A stretch of 64,000 nt of DNA from Rhinopithecus roxellana (taxonomy: Eukaryota; Chordata; Mammalia; Primates; Cercopithecidae), in the NCBI RefSeq assembly GCF_007565055.1, contig NC_044568.1, forward strand, positions 41,919,656 to 41,983,655, read 5' to 3'. A program made the translations under genes and the position numbers. Positions 1 through 12,907 of the stretch are shown here, piece by piece. How positions within the stretch are numbered: position 1 is the stretch's first letter; the number at the start of each line of letters is the position of its first letter. The notes beneath the pieces are model-generated. The model did not search any database. It saw nothing but the letters and a program-made list of their open reading frames with translations, and was not told the origin of the DNA.

Positions 1-47
1 CTTCTTTATTTATACACTATTATTCTCCAACATTTCACATTCCTTCT

Positions 48-360
48 TCTTTTTTTTTTTTTTTTTTTTTTTTGAGACGGAGTCTTGCTCTGTCGCCCAG
101 GCTGGAGTACAGTGATGCGATCTCGGCTTACTGCAAGCTCCGCCTCCTGGGTTCACGCCATTCTCCTGCCTCAGCCTCCCGAGTAGCTGGGACTACAGGC
201 ACCCGCCACCTCGCCCGGCTAGTTTTTTGTATTTTTTTTTTTAAGTAGAGACGGGGTTTCACCGTGTTAGCCAGGATGGTCTCAATCTCCTGACCTCGTG
301 ATCCGCCCGTCTCGGCCTCCCAAAGTGCTGGGATTACAGGCTTGAGCCACCGCGCCCGGC
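48..360 (-). mobile_element. Alu (young, AluYR-like)
   Basis: Full length with poly-T and target duplication CATTCCTTCTTCT on both sides. It carries the ACCTCGCCCGGCTAG and GGCTTGAGCC variants of the Old World monkey lineage. Confidence 0.95.
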
Positions 361-449
361 CCATTCCTTCTTCTTAACATCGCAAATAAAATTATTATTT
401 TATACAGATGATTTTTGGATTGGCTTTAGCTACACTTACTATTTTTAAA

Positions 450-745
450 TTTATTTATTTTTGAGACAAGGTCTCATTCTGTCACCCAAGCTGGAGTGCA
501 GTGACACAATCACAGCTCACTGCAGCCTTGACTTCCTTGGGCTCAGGTGATCCTCCCATCTCAGCCTCCCAAGTAGCTTGAACTACAGGTGCACACCACC
601 ACACCTGGCTAATTTTTGTATTTTTAGTAGAGACAAGGTTTTACCATGTTGCCCAGGCTGGTCTTGAACTCCTGGACTCATGGTCTCGTCCCACCTTGGT
701 CCCCCAAAGTGCTGAGATTATGGGTGTGAGCCATTGTGCCCAGCC
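450..745 (-). mobile_element. Alu (older, AluS/J-like)
   Basis: Full-length diverged Alu from TTTTTGAGACAAGGTCTC to TGTGCCCAGCC. Confidence 0.9.
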
Positions 746-759
746 TTTTACCATTTTTT

Positions 760-1043
760 TCTTTCTTTCTTTCTTTCTTTTTTTGAGGCAGAGTCTCGCT
801 CTGGCGAAATCTGGGCTCACTGCAAGCTCCGCCTCCTGGGTTCACGCCATTCTCCTGCCTCAGCCTCCCAAGTAGCTGGGATTACAGGTGTGCACCACCA
901 CGCCTGGCTAATTTTTTGTATTTTTAGTAGAGATGGGGTTTCACCGTGTTAGCCAGGATGGTCTCGATCTCTTGACCTCGTGATCCACCCACCTCGGCCT
1001 CCCAAAGTGCTGGGATTACAGGCGTAAGCCACTGCGCCCGGCC
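760..1043 (-). mobile_element. Alu with internal deletion
   Basis: Target duplication TTTTACCATTTT on both sides and a (TTTC)n tail. About 40 bases are missing in the right arm near 806 (CTCTGGCGAAATCTGG). Confidence 0.92.
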
Positions 1044-1278
1044 ACTTTTACCATTTTCTAACCTCACCATTCCTTCTTCTTGCATCTTAGGCTGACCTGG
1101 AATCATTTTCCTTCTTGAAGTACATCCTTTGGGAGTTTCTTTGGGTCATTCTCAGCTTGTATTTACCTGTATAGGTTAAATGTATTTTTTTTCCTTTTTG
1201 TCTTCATTCTTGAATGGTAGTTTTATTACAGTGGGTTACTAGTTAGGTATGAGCAGGGCAGGAAAGGACTTTCCCCCA

Positions 1279-2167
1279 ACACACACACACACACATACAC
1301 ACACACACACACACACACATACACATACACACACAACACAAACAGATAAGAAAAAAACAAAAATAGACAGACACAACAAAACACAGAGAAAGACACACAC
1401 AGAGAACAGACACACAAACCACAGACACACACACACACACAGAAACACACAAACACACACAAGAGAACAGACACAAACAACAGAGACAGACAAACACACA
1501 GAGACGACACAACCAAGACAACACACACACACAAGACACACACACACAGAGACAGACACACAACCAAACAAACACAACACACACAACAGAGACAGACAAA
1601 CAAACACAGAGAGACAACACACAAACACACAGAGACAGACACACACACCCACAGACCACACACACACACAGAGACAGACACAACACACACAGACAAACAC
1701 ACCACAGACAACACACACACACAAAGACACACACCACACACACAGAGACAGACACACACACAAACACACTACAACACACACACACACAATACATACAACA
1801 CACACACAGACACACACACACACACACACATACCACACACACCCACAACATACACACACACACAATACATACACACACACACCCACATACACACACACAC
1901 ACATATACATACACACACACACACATACACACACACACACACATATACATACACACACACACACACATACACACACACACACACATATACATACACACAC
2001 ACACCCACATACACACACACACACACATATACATACACACACACACACACATATACATACACACACACACACACACACATATACATACACACACACACAC
2101 ACATATACATACACACACACACACATACACACACACACACACACATACACACACACACACACACACA
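1279..2167. repeat. Compound CA-rich microsatellite, about 0.9 kb
   Basis: Alternating (CA)n with interspersed AACA, AGACAGACA and CATATACATA variants. The left half is degenerate (ACAGAGACAGAC blocks). The right half, from about 1800, is cleaner, with a recurring ACACATATACATACACAC module about every 40-60 bp. It directly abuts an ERV1-type LTR on the right. Confidence 0.97.
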
Positions 2168-2915
2168 AGGAGTGTTGGGTGACCATCAGGTGGTGGTCAG
2201 TTGGTTGTTAACTGTTTCTGTAAAGTAATTGGTCACAGCCTGCACCGGGGAAAGGCAGCCTCCTAATAGAAAACACCTGCAAGCGATCAGCAGCTGCTCA
2301 GTAAGATCTCAGGAGTGGGGCGCAGCTTACTTTCAAGATCCTGGACGTATGCCAAGGTATCAAACCCCAAGTCAAGAGGCCAAGCTGTGCACTCAGTTTC
2401 TCAGGTCAACCGCTTGGCCTTCTTCCACGTTGTACTTTTCTTCTTCTTCCTTTCCTTACTGTTTTAAAAGTTCTTTTGTTTTGTTTTGTTTGAGACGGAG
2501 TCTCACTGTGTTGCCCAGGCCGCTGCAAACTCTGCCTCCTGGGTTCAAGCAATTCTCCTGCCTCAGCCTCTCGAGTAGCTGGGATTACAGGCACCCACAA
2601 CCAGGCCCAGCTAATTTTTATGTTTTTAGTAGAGACGTGGTTTCAACATGTTGGCCAGGGAGTTCTCAAACTCCTGACCTCAAGTGATCTGCCCGCCTCA
2701 GCTTCCCAAAGTGCTGGGATTACAGGCGTGAGACACCACGCCCGGCCCTAAAGCTTTTCAATAAACTTTGACTCGTGCTCTGAACTTCGCCCAGTCTCTC
2801 CTTTTGCCTTATACCCCTCAGTCAAATTCTTTCTTCTGAGGAGGCAAGAGGTTACTGCAGATCCAAACGGATTCACCAACGGTAACTTGGATATCTTCCA
2901 CCAGTAACAGTTTTG
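2168..2915 (+). mobile_element. ERV1-type LTR fragment, split by an Alu
   Basis: The plus-strand sequence from GTTGGGTGACCATCAGG to about GATTCACCAACGGTAAC resembles a primate class I endogenous retrovirus LTR. It contains the AATAAA signal in TTTCAATAAACTTTGACTC and the downstream CTGAGGAGGCAAGAG stretch. An Alu interrupts it at about 2478-2745. No internal viral gene is present, so it is a solo or partial LTR. The exact family name is uncertain. Confidence 0.65.
2478..2745 (-). mobile_element. Alu inside the ERV1-type LTR
   Basis: TTTGTTTGAGACGGAGTCTC to CACGCCCGGCC; part of the right arm is deleted near 2518. Confidence 0.88.
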
Positions 2916-2924
2916 CTGGACGCA

Positions 2925-3221
2925 CTTTTTTTTTTTTTTTCAGATGGAGTTTTGCTTTTGTCACCCAGGCTAGAGTGCAGTGGCACAATCTTGGCTCACT
3001 GCAATCTCCACCTCCCGGGTTCAAGTGATTCTCCTGCCTCAGCCTCCCAAGTAGCTGGGATTACAGGCGTGCACCACCACACCTGGCTAATTTTGTATTT
3101 TTAGTAAAGATGAGGTTTCGTCATGTTGGCCAGGCTGGTCTCGAACTCCTGACCTCAGGTATCTGCCCACTTTGGCCTCCCAAAGTGCTGGGATTACAGA
3201 CGTGAGCCACAGCACCTGGCC
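2925..3221 (-). mobile_element. Alu (AluS-like)
   Basis: Poly-T then CAGATGGAGTTTTGC to CACAGCACCTGGCC. Full length. Confidence 0.92.
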
Positions 3222-3402
3222 CCTGCTGGACACACTTCTAAGTGGACATTTATTTGCTGTCATCACTTTAAAGCTATTACTCCCGCCTCCTAGCTTTTGT
3301 CACGGTGGTTGAGAAGCCAGCTCACGTTCTGTTGTCCTTGATAGGCAATCTGTCCTTTCTCTCTGCCCACTTTCATCGTTTCTCTCCGACATTCTGTAGT
3401 TC

Positions 3403-3703
3403 CTTTTTTTTTTTTTTTTTTTTGGCGGAGTCTCGCTCTGTCGCCCAGACTGGAGTGCAGTGGCGCAATCTCGGCTCACTGCAAGCTCTGCCTCCCGGGT
3501 TCACGCCATTCTCCTGTCTCAGCCTCCCAAGTAGCTGGGACTACAGGCGCCCGCCACCTCGCCCGGCTAGTTTTTTGTATTTTTTAGTAGAGACGGGGTT
3601 TCACCATGTTAGCCAGGATGGTCTCGATCTCCTGACCTCGTGATCCGCCCGTCTCAGCCTCCCAAAGTGCTGGGATTACAGGCTTGAGCCACCGCGCCCG
3701 GCC
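3403..3703 (-). mobile_element. Alu (young, AluYR-like)
   Basis: Perfect target duplication GACATTCTGTAGTT at both ends. Monkey-lineage variants as in the first Alu. Confidence 0.95.
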
Positions 3704-4025
3704 GACATTCTGTAGTTTCAATAAAATGTGTATAAGCATGGATTTATGTATTATGCTTGAGATACTTCGTGTTTCCTGCTTCTGGGACTGTTTTTTCATC
3801 GCTTCTGGAAAACGTGCAGCCATTTCGTTTTCAAATACCGCCTCTTTCCTGCTCCCTTTATTTGCTTCTTTTGGGACTCTAATATATAAGATCTTCTCAT
3901 TCTTATTCTCTATGTCTCTTAAGCTCTTTTCATGTTATCCATCTTCTTATCTCTGTTGCATGCTTTATGTATATAACTCCAGGCTTACTAATTCTCTTTT
4001 TGTTTGGTTTTTGTTTGTTTGTCTT

Positions 4026-4206
4026 TTTGTTGTTGTTGTTGTTGTTAAGACAAGGTCTGGCCCTATTGCCCAGGTTGGAGTGCGGTGGCACAATCTCGGC
4101 ACAATCTCGGCTTACTGCAATCTCTGCCTCCCAGGCTCAAACCATCCTCCCACCTTAGCTTCCTGAGTAGCTGGGACTACAGGCACACGCCACCACGCTG
4201 GGCTAA
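4026..4206 (-). mobile_element. Partial Alu
   Basis: A (GTT)n tail, then AAGACAAGGTCTGGCCC; it ends at GGGCTAATT, so the left arm is missing. Confidence 0.8.
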
Positions 4207-4261
4207 TTAACTCTCTATTCAACTGTTTACTGTTAGTTGAATTTTAGATTTTGAGGTATTT

Positions 4262-4562
4262 TTTATTTTTATTTTTTTTTAGTAGAGACAAGGTTTTGTT
4301 CTGTCACTCAGACTTGAGTGCAGTGGAGTGATTATAGCTCACTGCAGACTCAAACACCTGGGCTCAAGCAATCCTCCTGCCTCAGTCTCCCAAGTAACTA
4401 GAACTACAGGTGTGCCCCCACCATGCCTGGCTATTTTTTTTTTTATAGGACAGGGGTCTTGCTATGTTGCCCAGGGTGGTCTGAAACGCCTGGCCTCAAG
4501 TGATCCTCCCGCCTCAGCTTCTGGAGTCACTAGGATTAAAGGCATGAGACACCATATCCAAC
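4262..4562 (-). mobile_element. Alu (old, AluJ-like)
   Basis: Full-length but strongly diverged, ending ACACCATATCCAACTT. Confidence 0.82.
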
Positions 4563-7334
4563 TTGAGATAATATTTTATTTCTTGAAGTTCCTTTTTTTC
4601 CCCCAAATATCTCTCTCTCTTCATTCCTGTTCATTTATATGCTCATGTTTGCAATTGCATCTTGTGTTTCTTTAAACATGTCATATATGGCTATTCTGTA
4701 TTCCATCCCTGGGGTCTAAATCTGTTACTTCCTTCTTTTCTGCTGACTCTCACTCGGTGGCTTACTTTCTTGTGATTTGGTAAGTTTTGTATTGAAGCCC
4801 ATTGCCTGATCTCACTCTGGGCATCCTCCTGGCCTAACCAAGGGAAGCTTTCCTCCATATTGTTTGCTTCTCTCTTGCCAGTAGCAAGGGGCACCCCAAC
4901 TCAGGACCACCTCAGTCCCCTCAGAGAGTTATATCTCAGAGGAGATTCAACTTCCCATCTTCCCCACCCCTAGCTCTTCCAAAGTTCACTATCACCAAAT
5001 GGAAAACTTTGCTATAAGACTGGCTTTGGAACGAGCCCTCCCCTCCAGGTGATAAGCCAGTTCATGCCAGCTCTCTGATCCTCTCCCATGCCCCCAGCTC
5101 CAGCGCCCCTGGGCTCATTCTCCAGCTCCTTCTGTTGAAACCCAGGCTCTTGGCCACTCTATTCCCTCACCGTCCTTAATTTTTCTTCTCAGCACTTGTT
5201 GCCACCTGTCCTGTCTCTTTGTCAAACTGTTCAGTGTAAGACGTTTCTTCCCCACAAGAATGTGATGACTTGTTCACTTATATATCCTCAGCAACTAGTG
5301 CAGTGCCTAGAATATAACAAGTGTTTAACAATTACGTGATGGGTGAATGAATGAGCCAATGAGACACAGCACCTGTCTCCAAAATGCTCTCGGTCTGGCA
5401 GCTGAGACAGACAGGGACAGTCATAACACAGAGAAATAACGTCTGTCACAGGGGAAGGGTGCAGGTGGTGAGGCTGAAAGGAGGCCCCACCCTAGATTTG
5501 CAGGTCAGGGACCCCTTCCCAGTCTGGACTGAGGGAAATGAGGATGTGCAAGGCTGAGACTTGAAGGATGTGTCACCATCACTCCACAAACAAGACGCAC
5601 AGGAGAGCCTTCCAGACAGAGAACAGCCCAGAGATGAGAAAGAACCTGTTCAGGGAACTGAAAGCTGTTCAGTGTGGCAGCACCGAGGAGGAGGGGGGAA
5701 GGAGTGGTAAGACACGGCTGGAGAGGGGGACACAAGCTGGACCCTGAGCCTTTCCAGTTCCAGTGGGGAGTGTGGCAATGACGTGGGGGTGCCGTGGAAC
5801 GGCTTCCGCAGGGGAGGACACGGGAGGCTGAAGGATGGAAAACACCCTCTAGCTTCTGGATGAAGTTGGAATTGGGAGTGGGGAGGCAGGGAGGCCATGG
5901 GGCCTCTGCAGGAGATGGAGGCTAGGTCTGCACCAGGGCTGATAGCAGGGGTGGGGACACCCACGGCAGACCCCTTGGGGTTTCTGGAGGTGGCTTTGAC
6001 TGGCAATAGGAACACCTCAAGCTGAGTGGGCTGTGAATGAGGGGGACTCATCCAGTGGGCCGAGGGGCTGCCCCCGCAGCACAGCCTGGGTGGATTTAGA
6101 GAGTGAAGAGTCTACACCCTGGACTCCTGAGCCAATGCTCTTCTCATTAGAGTTTCCAAGTTTAGCAAAAATCAAAATACATCAATACATAGGATACCCT
6201 GCTACATGTGAATCCAGGTAAACAACGAATAATGTTTTAATATGTCTTCCAAATTGGGCATCTGATATTTTATCTGACAACCCTATTTTCAATAGCCCCA
6301 CATACACACACATGCACACACCCCTTTCTGAAATAACAGTAACAAAACCACACACAGAAATCTCCAAATCTGTGGTCCTGTTGACATTTACATGTCATCC
6401 GTTCACCAAGTGCCTGCTCTGAGTCCCTGGCTCTCAACAGCAGCCCCCAGACTCCACCCCATTCCATCCTCCGGCAGAGTCTGGACGCTCCCAAGAGCTG
6501 GCCCCTGGGCCCCATCTGGGCTTTGCTGGGAGGGAGAGGAAGGGGGACACGGGGCCCTGGTTCCACACCATCTCCCTCAGTCCCTCCCCCACACCCGGGT
6601 GAGACATTTCCAGGAAGTGGTCCCTGCCCAGAGCCTGGACCCCAGCGGGGCTCAGGGCCACAAGCTTGGGGCTGCTTCCTGGAACTGCCAGTCTCATCCC
6701 GTGTCGCTGTGGCCACATCCTCCCTTGGGCAGCCCTGGGCTTGGTGAGGGCTGAGAGGCCAGGCTCTGGGCTGGGGGGCTCTATGCAAACCCAGCCACAG
6801 CAGGAGCCTGTGTCCCCGCTCCCTGGAGCTGCCCAAGAGACGAGCTAAAGGTTCCCATGATTCCTCGGGACCCTCATTAGCATGGGGACCCCCACCCCAA
6901 GGCCTGGAGAGCCTGGGCTTAACCATGGGAGCTTGGATGGGTGCTCACATCACCCAGATGGTGGTAGGGGTGGGGAGATTCTGCCTGGAGTTAGCTTGGG
7001 AAAGAGGCCTTCTCTACGCACCACTGGGGCGATTTTGTAGAAGATGTGATAAATGACCACCAGGAATTTCAATAGACTGGAAGATTGGGGAACTGGGTGG
7101 TCGGGGGACATGTGGCACGGCCTGGAGGCTGCACTGTGTGGGGACTATTCCTAGAACAGCAGAAAGCCAGCAAGGTGGGAGTAGAGGCCCCTCTGGGGAA
7201 AGAAACCGAGGCATGGTGAGATGTGCCTAAGAAGGAGTTGTGCCTGCAAGGTTGAGCAGAGCTGGGCCTGGGGCTTAGACAGGCTGGCCTCTGAAACTCA
7301 GTCAACACTGTTAATAATAATAACAAAAATACTA
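4563..7334. other. Flank downstream of ADGRG5, mainly non-repetitive
   Basis: Apart from an L2-like piece, I recognise no exon or repeat here. 6400-6900 is GC-richer with long overlapping open frames on both strands but no splice or homology support. Confidence 0.5.
5420..5780 (-). repeat. L2-like remnant
   Basis: Antisense L2-type words: GACTTGAAGGATGTGTCACC, CCTTCCAGACAGAGAAC, CCTGTTCAGGGAACTG. Assignment by memory of the consensus only. Confidence 0.45.
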
Positions 7335-7560
7335 ATGATAATACCAGCAACCACTTACTGAGCAATTACTCTGTGCCAAGTCTCTTTATTTGAATTATTT
7401 TACTTAGTCTTCAAAATAGGTACCACTGGCCTCTATTTTACAAATAGGAAAACTGACGCACAGAGAGGCTGAGTGGCTTGTCCACAGTCTCACAGCTAGC
7501 AAGTGGCAGAGCTGGCATTGGAGCCCAAGCAGCCTGGCTCCAGAGCCTGCGCCACTCACT
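7335..7560 (+). repeat. MIR
   Basis: CTTACTGAGCAATTACTCTG, TGTGCCAAGTCTC, then ACAGCTAGCAAGTGGCAGAG and GCCTGGCTCCAGAGCC: the classic MIR order in plus orientation. Confidence 0.85.
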
Positions 7561-8980
7561 GCCTGGTGAAGGAGTTACTTGCGTCTGGAAATGTACAGAA
7601 GAGCAGAAGATATCCCAGGAGAACTTTTCCAGAGGAAATCCTGCTCCCATTTTCTGCCTGTGACCTTCGAGGTCATCAAAACTGCCCGATGGCCTGGGGC
7701 AGGGCCCTGAGCACCTACCCCAGCCCTGCTCTGGTGCCAGCTATATCTGGGGTGCAGCCCCCAAAAGTGACAGCGCAACGGCGCATTGGGAAAAGAGACA
7801 AATGGCCATGTAAATGTGTCTTGCCTTTCCTTCTAGAGGAAGCGGGTCACTCAGCAGGCACAGTCCTGCAATTACGGCCCCTCCAGCTGGTGCATGGGGT
7901 CTGCAAACAGGTGTTTGAGCTATTCCAGATGCAGTCTTGGCGCCAAGGGCCTCTGAGTGTTGGCCAGCGGCGCCCCCTCGTGTTCGTCCGGGGAAACTCA
8001 CTGGCTTCATGAGCGCAGTCTCCCACAGGGTCTGACAGGTCTGGGGTAAGGGTGATTCTCTGCAACTATGGCCTGAGCTTTGGATTTAAAACCCACACTC
8101 TCACGCCTACCAGGGCAAATTCAATCCTGCCCAATCACCAAATAGCCAGGTCACTGGGGTCCAGCTGATTCAGCAGGAGGAGAAAGAAGTGTTTTCCTCT
8201 GCCCCCCAAGAAAACTCTGTGGGATGGGCTACTGGTCCAAATGGTCTGTAGAAGTCTTGGGAGTACACAGTAGGAGCCTCTGGGAAGGGCTGAACCTCCC
8301 AATCTTTGGGAAGGGTGGGCTTGGACTTGGAGTCATCATAATTTAGGGAGTTAAAGGAAAAGAGGCCTCAGGCATAGGCCAGTAAAGTCTCAGACCCTGG
8401 GTAGGTCCCACCTGCCCCAAGCCAAGATGCTGTCTGGCCCTCCCCAGGAGGAAGATGACAGGACCAAGCAGGTGCTTCCATGGCAGCTTGGATGAGATCC
8501 TGACCCTAGCAAGCAGGTGGAGGCTGTGGGAATTCCCACCCCACAGTGACACTCTTCCCCCTGGTCTTATGCAATCTTTACTAAGCTCCCGGGTTAAACT
8601 GAAACAAAGCCACTTGCCCCCGTGTCACAGCTGTGGATACCTAGGGTCGGTGAGAAGTGGCAGGCCCAGGGTCTTGAAACTCAGCCTCCTGATGCCCAGG
8701 CTGGTGCTCTGCCCACATCCCTGGCCAGCTGGGCCCAGGTACCAGGACAAAGTTTGCTGCCCCAGGTGAGGTTGGATCTGCCCTGGAGCAAAATGTCAGG
8801 GAGAGGTAGAGCAACACCTTCCCTTCAGTGCCTGGAGAGGCTGTGGAAGTGGAAAAGTCCCCTTGAGGGTCACAGTGGCCTCTGGGGTCCAGTAGCAAGC
8901 CTGCCACCCTCTAGCGGGAGCCGTGGCCTCAGGCTACTGGCAGCCAGAGAGGCTGAGGGTTCCAGGCCAGGAGGCCCAGA
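7380..8980 (-). other. ADGRG5: ADGRG5 3' UTR and immediate downstream flank; end not fixed
   Basis: The transcript must continue past the stop codon, but no cleavage site can be fixed. On the minus strand a variant poly(A) hexamer AGTAAA occurs at 8577-8582, and the first canonical AATAAA lies much further, near 7384-7389 inside a MIR. The stretch is otherwise non-repetitive, GC-moderate DNA with no further exon-like open frame. Confidence 0.35.
7966..7982 (-). promoter_or_regulatory. Candidate CTCF site downstream of ADGRG5
   Basis: Minus strand CACGAGGGGGCGCCGCT resembles the CTCF core. It points away from the motif at 63251. Confidence 0.35.
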
Positions 8981-9081
8981 CTACGGCGTTGTCTGGGAGG
9001 AGCTGAAGGCCTCTACCTGTGCCTTGGCCTCTGCTTCTGAGCGGCATCGCTGGGAACAGAACCACAGGAAAAGGAAGAAAC
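8981..9081 (-). CDS. ADGRG5: ADGRG5 last coding exon: TM7 end, C-terminal tail and stop
   Basis: Acceptor CTTGCAG at 9082-9088. It encodes the last part of TM7 and helix 8 (FFLFLWFCSQRC), then a short serine-rich tail ending SSSQTTP and a TAG stop at 8981-8983. The exon continues as 3' UTR towards lower coordinates. Confidence 0.94.
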
Positions 9082-12000
9082 CTGCAAGAGAAAGGCTGGT
9101 AGGTGGGAGTGCTACGGGGCAGCGTGGGCTTCCCCAGAGGCTAGGGTCTCCTTGGCTTCAGCAAGCTGGCCTCCCTGGGGCCCATGAGCCAACTCCCAGA
9201 ATCTCTTACTGTAGGAGGCCAGCAGTGGCAGAGCCTCAGAGCTGGAAGAGCGGCTGTGGCCAGACCATAGGGTACCTTCATGCAGATGTAGCCCCCACCA
9301 TCTTAGCTAGTGGGGCTGTGGGCTGGATGTCAGTGCCCCACTCGCCCCCTTCACCTGAACCCCTTTGGCAGTGAACATCCCACCAGCCATACACCCCCTG
9401 CCAGGTGGCTTCCTCCAGGCCACCCTCCAGCCCTACCGTAGAGTGAGTTTAAGATGGTGAAGAGGAACAGCTGGGGCAGCAGCAAGACGCCAAAAGAAAA
9501 GAAGGCCAAGGCCCAGGTGGTTCCCAGCAGCACGGTGAGGCCCAGCACGGTGACAGTGTCACGGCAGGCCCTGGCATTCGGTGCGTCCGCCCGCACCCGC
9601 AGCCTGCGCAGGGACAACAGCGCCCAGGCCAGCACCACCAGGTTGAAAAGGGACGTGAGGCCACCGTAGCCCATGACCAGGACACTGTGTACCACAGGGC
9701 TCCGCACCCAGCATCTGCAGGGGAAGGTGATGTGTCGGGCTCACGGTGGCTCCTAGGCCCGCGAGGAGGCCAGCGTCACTCCCTGAAGCCCCACTCCGTC
9801 TCCTGGCTCAGGCTCTATTGTTTTTTGCCTGACTGAACACACGGTGAAGCCCCTCACCCGGTTTTCCAGCCAGGCCACCACCAGAGGATGCATCTGCCGC
9901 CTTGGTCAATGATCTGAAGCTCCCTCATGCCCACCTTTCCAGTCACAGTGGTTTCTCTCACGTCCCCATGTCTTCACCACCCTGAAAATTCTTCCTGTCT
10001 CCTTTCCACATCTTACTCCTCTCTGCTTCCATGGCCAGCCCAAGGCCGGCGTGCCCCATCTTCTATTGGACGCTTGGCCCAGAGTCCTCTTTCCTGGAAA
10101 CTCTCCCTTCCACCCCACTACATGGTTGTCGCTGCCTCATCTTCATCTCTGCAGTGGGACACCCCTACCTAGGAGCCTCTCCCCACCTAGACGGGGCCAC
10201 CATGGCCTGCGCTGGACAGTGGGCAGGCTGCCAACCCGTGGCTTGTGGACAAGGGCCCTCCAGTGTCAACCTGAGAGCATACAGAGCAGCAGGAGAGCTC
10301 ACTGAGGGCTGAGCACAGAGCCATGGAGAACTGACCAAAGCCAGCCCTGATCCCAGGCCCTCCCAGAGGCCTCCACCCTCTGCCTCCCCAAGACACCTTC
10401 AAGACAGATGCCACCTTTTAGTCAGACACAATGTCATGCTGAGGCAGGAGAATAGGGTTCAGAGACAGGGAACGTAAGGACTTTCTAGAACTAAATCAAA
10501 TGGAGGCCAGGCGCAGTGGCTCATGCCTGTAATCCCAGCACTTTGGGAGGCCAAGGTGGGCTGATCACTTGAGGTCAGGAGTTGGAGACCATCCTAACCA
10601 ACATGGTGAAACCCCGTCTGTATTAAAAATACAAAAATTAGCCAGGCGTGGTGGTGGGTGCCTATAATTCCAGCTACTAGGGAGGCTGAGACAGGAGAAT
10701 CATTTGAACCTGACAGGCAGAGGTTGCAGTGAGCCGAGATTGCACCATTGCACTCTAGCCTGGGTGACAGAGCGAGATTCCATCTCAAAATAAATAAAAA
10801 TAAATCAAATGGAAACACTTCAGCTATGACAGGAAATATCCTCTCCATTTACGTAGGGCATATGTCAAATGACTTTGTAACTTTACTTCATCCTCCTCAT
10901 TGATAGAGGGCGTACACCAAGTAACCAGTGGAAACCTCTAGAGGGTATTTAAACCTCCACAAATTCTGTAACACGACTCTTGAGGCCCTATGCTCTGGCC
11001 CACTCCTGCACATACTTTCATTTTCAATCAATCTCTGCTTTTGTTGCTTAATTCATTCCTCACTCTGTACACTTTGTCCTTTTTTTTTTTTTTTTTTTTT
11101 TTTTTGAGAGGGAGTCTCTGTTGCCAGGCTGCAGTGGCGTGATCTTGGCTCACTGCAACCTCTGCCTCCAGGGTTCAAGCAATTCTCCTCTCTCAGCCTC
11201 CTGAGTAGCTGGAAATACAGGCACCTGACATCACACCCAGCTAATTTTTATGCATTTTTAGTAAAGATGGGGTTTCACTATGTTGTCCAAGCTGACCTCG
11301 AACTCCTGACCTCAGCTGATCCACCTACCTCGGCCTTCCAAAGTGCTGGGATTACAGGCATGAGCCACCATGCCTAGACTTGTCCAATTCTTTGTTCAAG
11401 ATGCCAAGAACCTGGACAACCCCCACGGGTAACGATGTGCTTTATGTGAATTGTCCCCTGCAATCCCCATGACAACCCATAAGGCAAGCACATAATCATC
11501 CTCATTTTGCAGATGAGGAAACTCAGGCTCTGGCTCAGCAACACATTCCAGTTAGAGGCAAAGCTGGAACCTAAAGCCCCTGGCCCAGAGCCTGAGCCCC
11601 TAACTGTCACAATCCCCTGCTCAGGTTCGCTTCGTGGCTCCTGCCCCTACAGTCACAAGGGTCCCAGGACATTATTTTGGGATTCCTCCGAGTTGATGAG
11701 TGTGGTAGGGGATCACTCACTCTCACCACTAGGGAATATCCCCACAGGGGCAGCTCTACCACAGTCCATTCAGCCAGCGTCCCGTCAGCAGACATCTGAA
11801 TGATTTTCAAGGGTTGTATTTGTTTTGTTTTGTTTTTTGAGATGGAGTCTCACTCTGTCTCCAGGCTGGAGTGCAGTGGCGCAATCTCAGCTCACTGCAA
11901 CCTCCACCTCCCAGGTTCAAGCGATTCTCCTGACTCAGCCTCCTGAGTAGCTGGGATTACAGGTGCACACCACCACGCCTGGCTAATTTCTGTATTTTTA

Positions 12001-12870
12001 GTAGAGATGAGATTTCTCCATGTTGGCCAGGATGTGTTTTGTTTGTTGGTTGGTTGGTTGAAGTTGGAGTCTTGCTGTTGCCCAGGCTGGAGTGCAGTGA
12101 CGCAATCTCGGCTCACTGCAAGCTCCACCTCCCGGGTTCATGCCATTCTCTTGCCTCAGCCTCCCAAGTAGCTGGGAGTACAAGCGCCCGCCACCATGCC
12201 CAGCTAATTTTTTGTATTTTTAATAGAGATGGGGTTTCACTGTGTTAGCCAGGATGGTCTCGATCTCCTGACCTCATGATCTGCCCGCCTCGGCCTCCCA
12301 AAGTGCTGGGATTACAGGCGTGAGCCACCGCGCCCGGCCTGTTTTTGGTTTGTAACTGCTGTTTGGTTTGAGGAATGTGTACATACATACTAAGAGATGT
12401 TTTAAATTGAAGAGAAAAAAGTCACAAACCCCAAGGTAATTGTTTCCTGAGAGGAGAGGGGAGAGTAAGGGAGACCCAGGGAGAAGCTGGCTCGTAGGTG
12501 GGTGTTCTCTAACATCTGTGCATTAGTGGGTCCTGTGGATGTGTCACTAAAGCTCCTTTGTCCTCATCACATTGTTATATAAGAAAACAGGCTTGGCACA
12601 GTGGCTCACACCTGTAATCCCAGCACTTTGGGAGGCCAAGGCAGACGGATCACCTGAAGTCAGTTGAGACCAGTCTGGCCAACACGCTGAAACCCTATCG
12701 CTACTAAAAATACAAAAATTAACTGAGCATGGTGGCAGGCACCTGTAATCCCAGCTACTCGGGAGGCTGAGGCAGGAGAATCGCTTGAACCCAGGAGGCA
12801 GAGGTTGAAGTGAGCTGAGATCACGCCACTGCACTCCAGCCTGGGCAACAAGAGCGAAACTCCATCTCAA

Positions 12871-12907
<37 letters not shown>

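Noticed and set aside
1226..2211. 300-codon Cys/Val and Thr/His open frames on both strands
   Set aside because: Direct translation of the CA/GT microsatellite.
6270..6926. A 218-codon minus-strand frame in the GC-rich flank
   Set aside because: Overlaps equally long frames on the other strand; no homology, start context or splice evidence.
8622..9374. A 250-codon plus-strand frame across the ADGRG5 terminal exon
   Set aside because: Antisense to a well-supported exon and its flanks; no domain or splice support.
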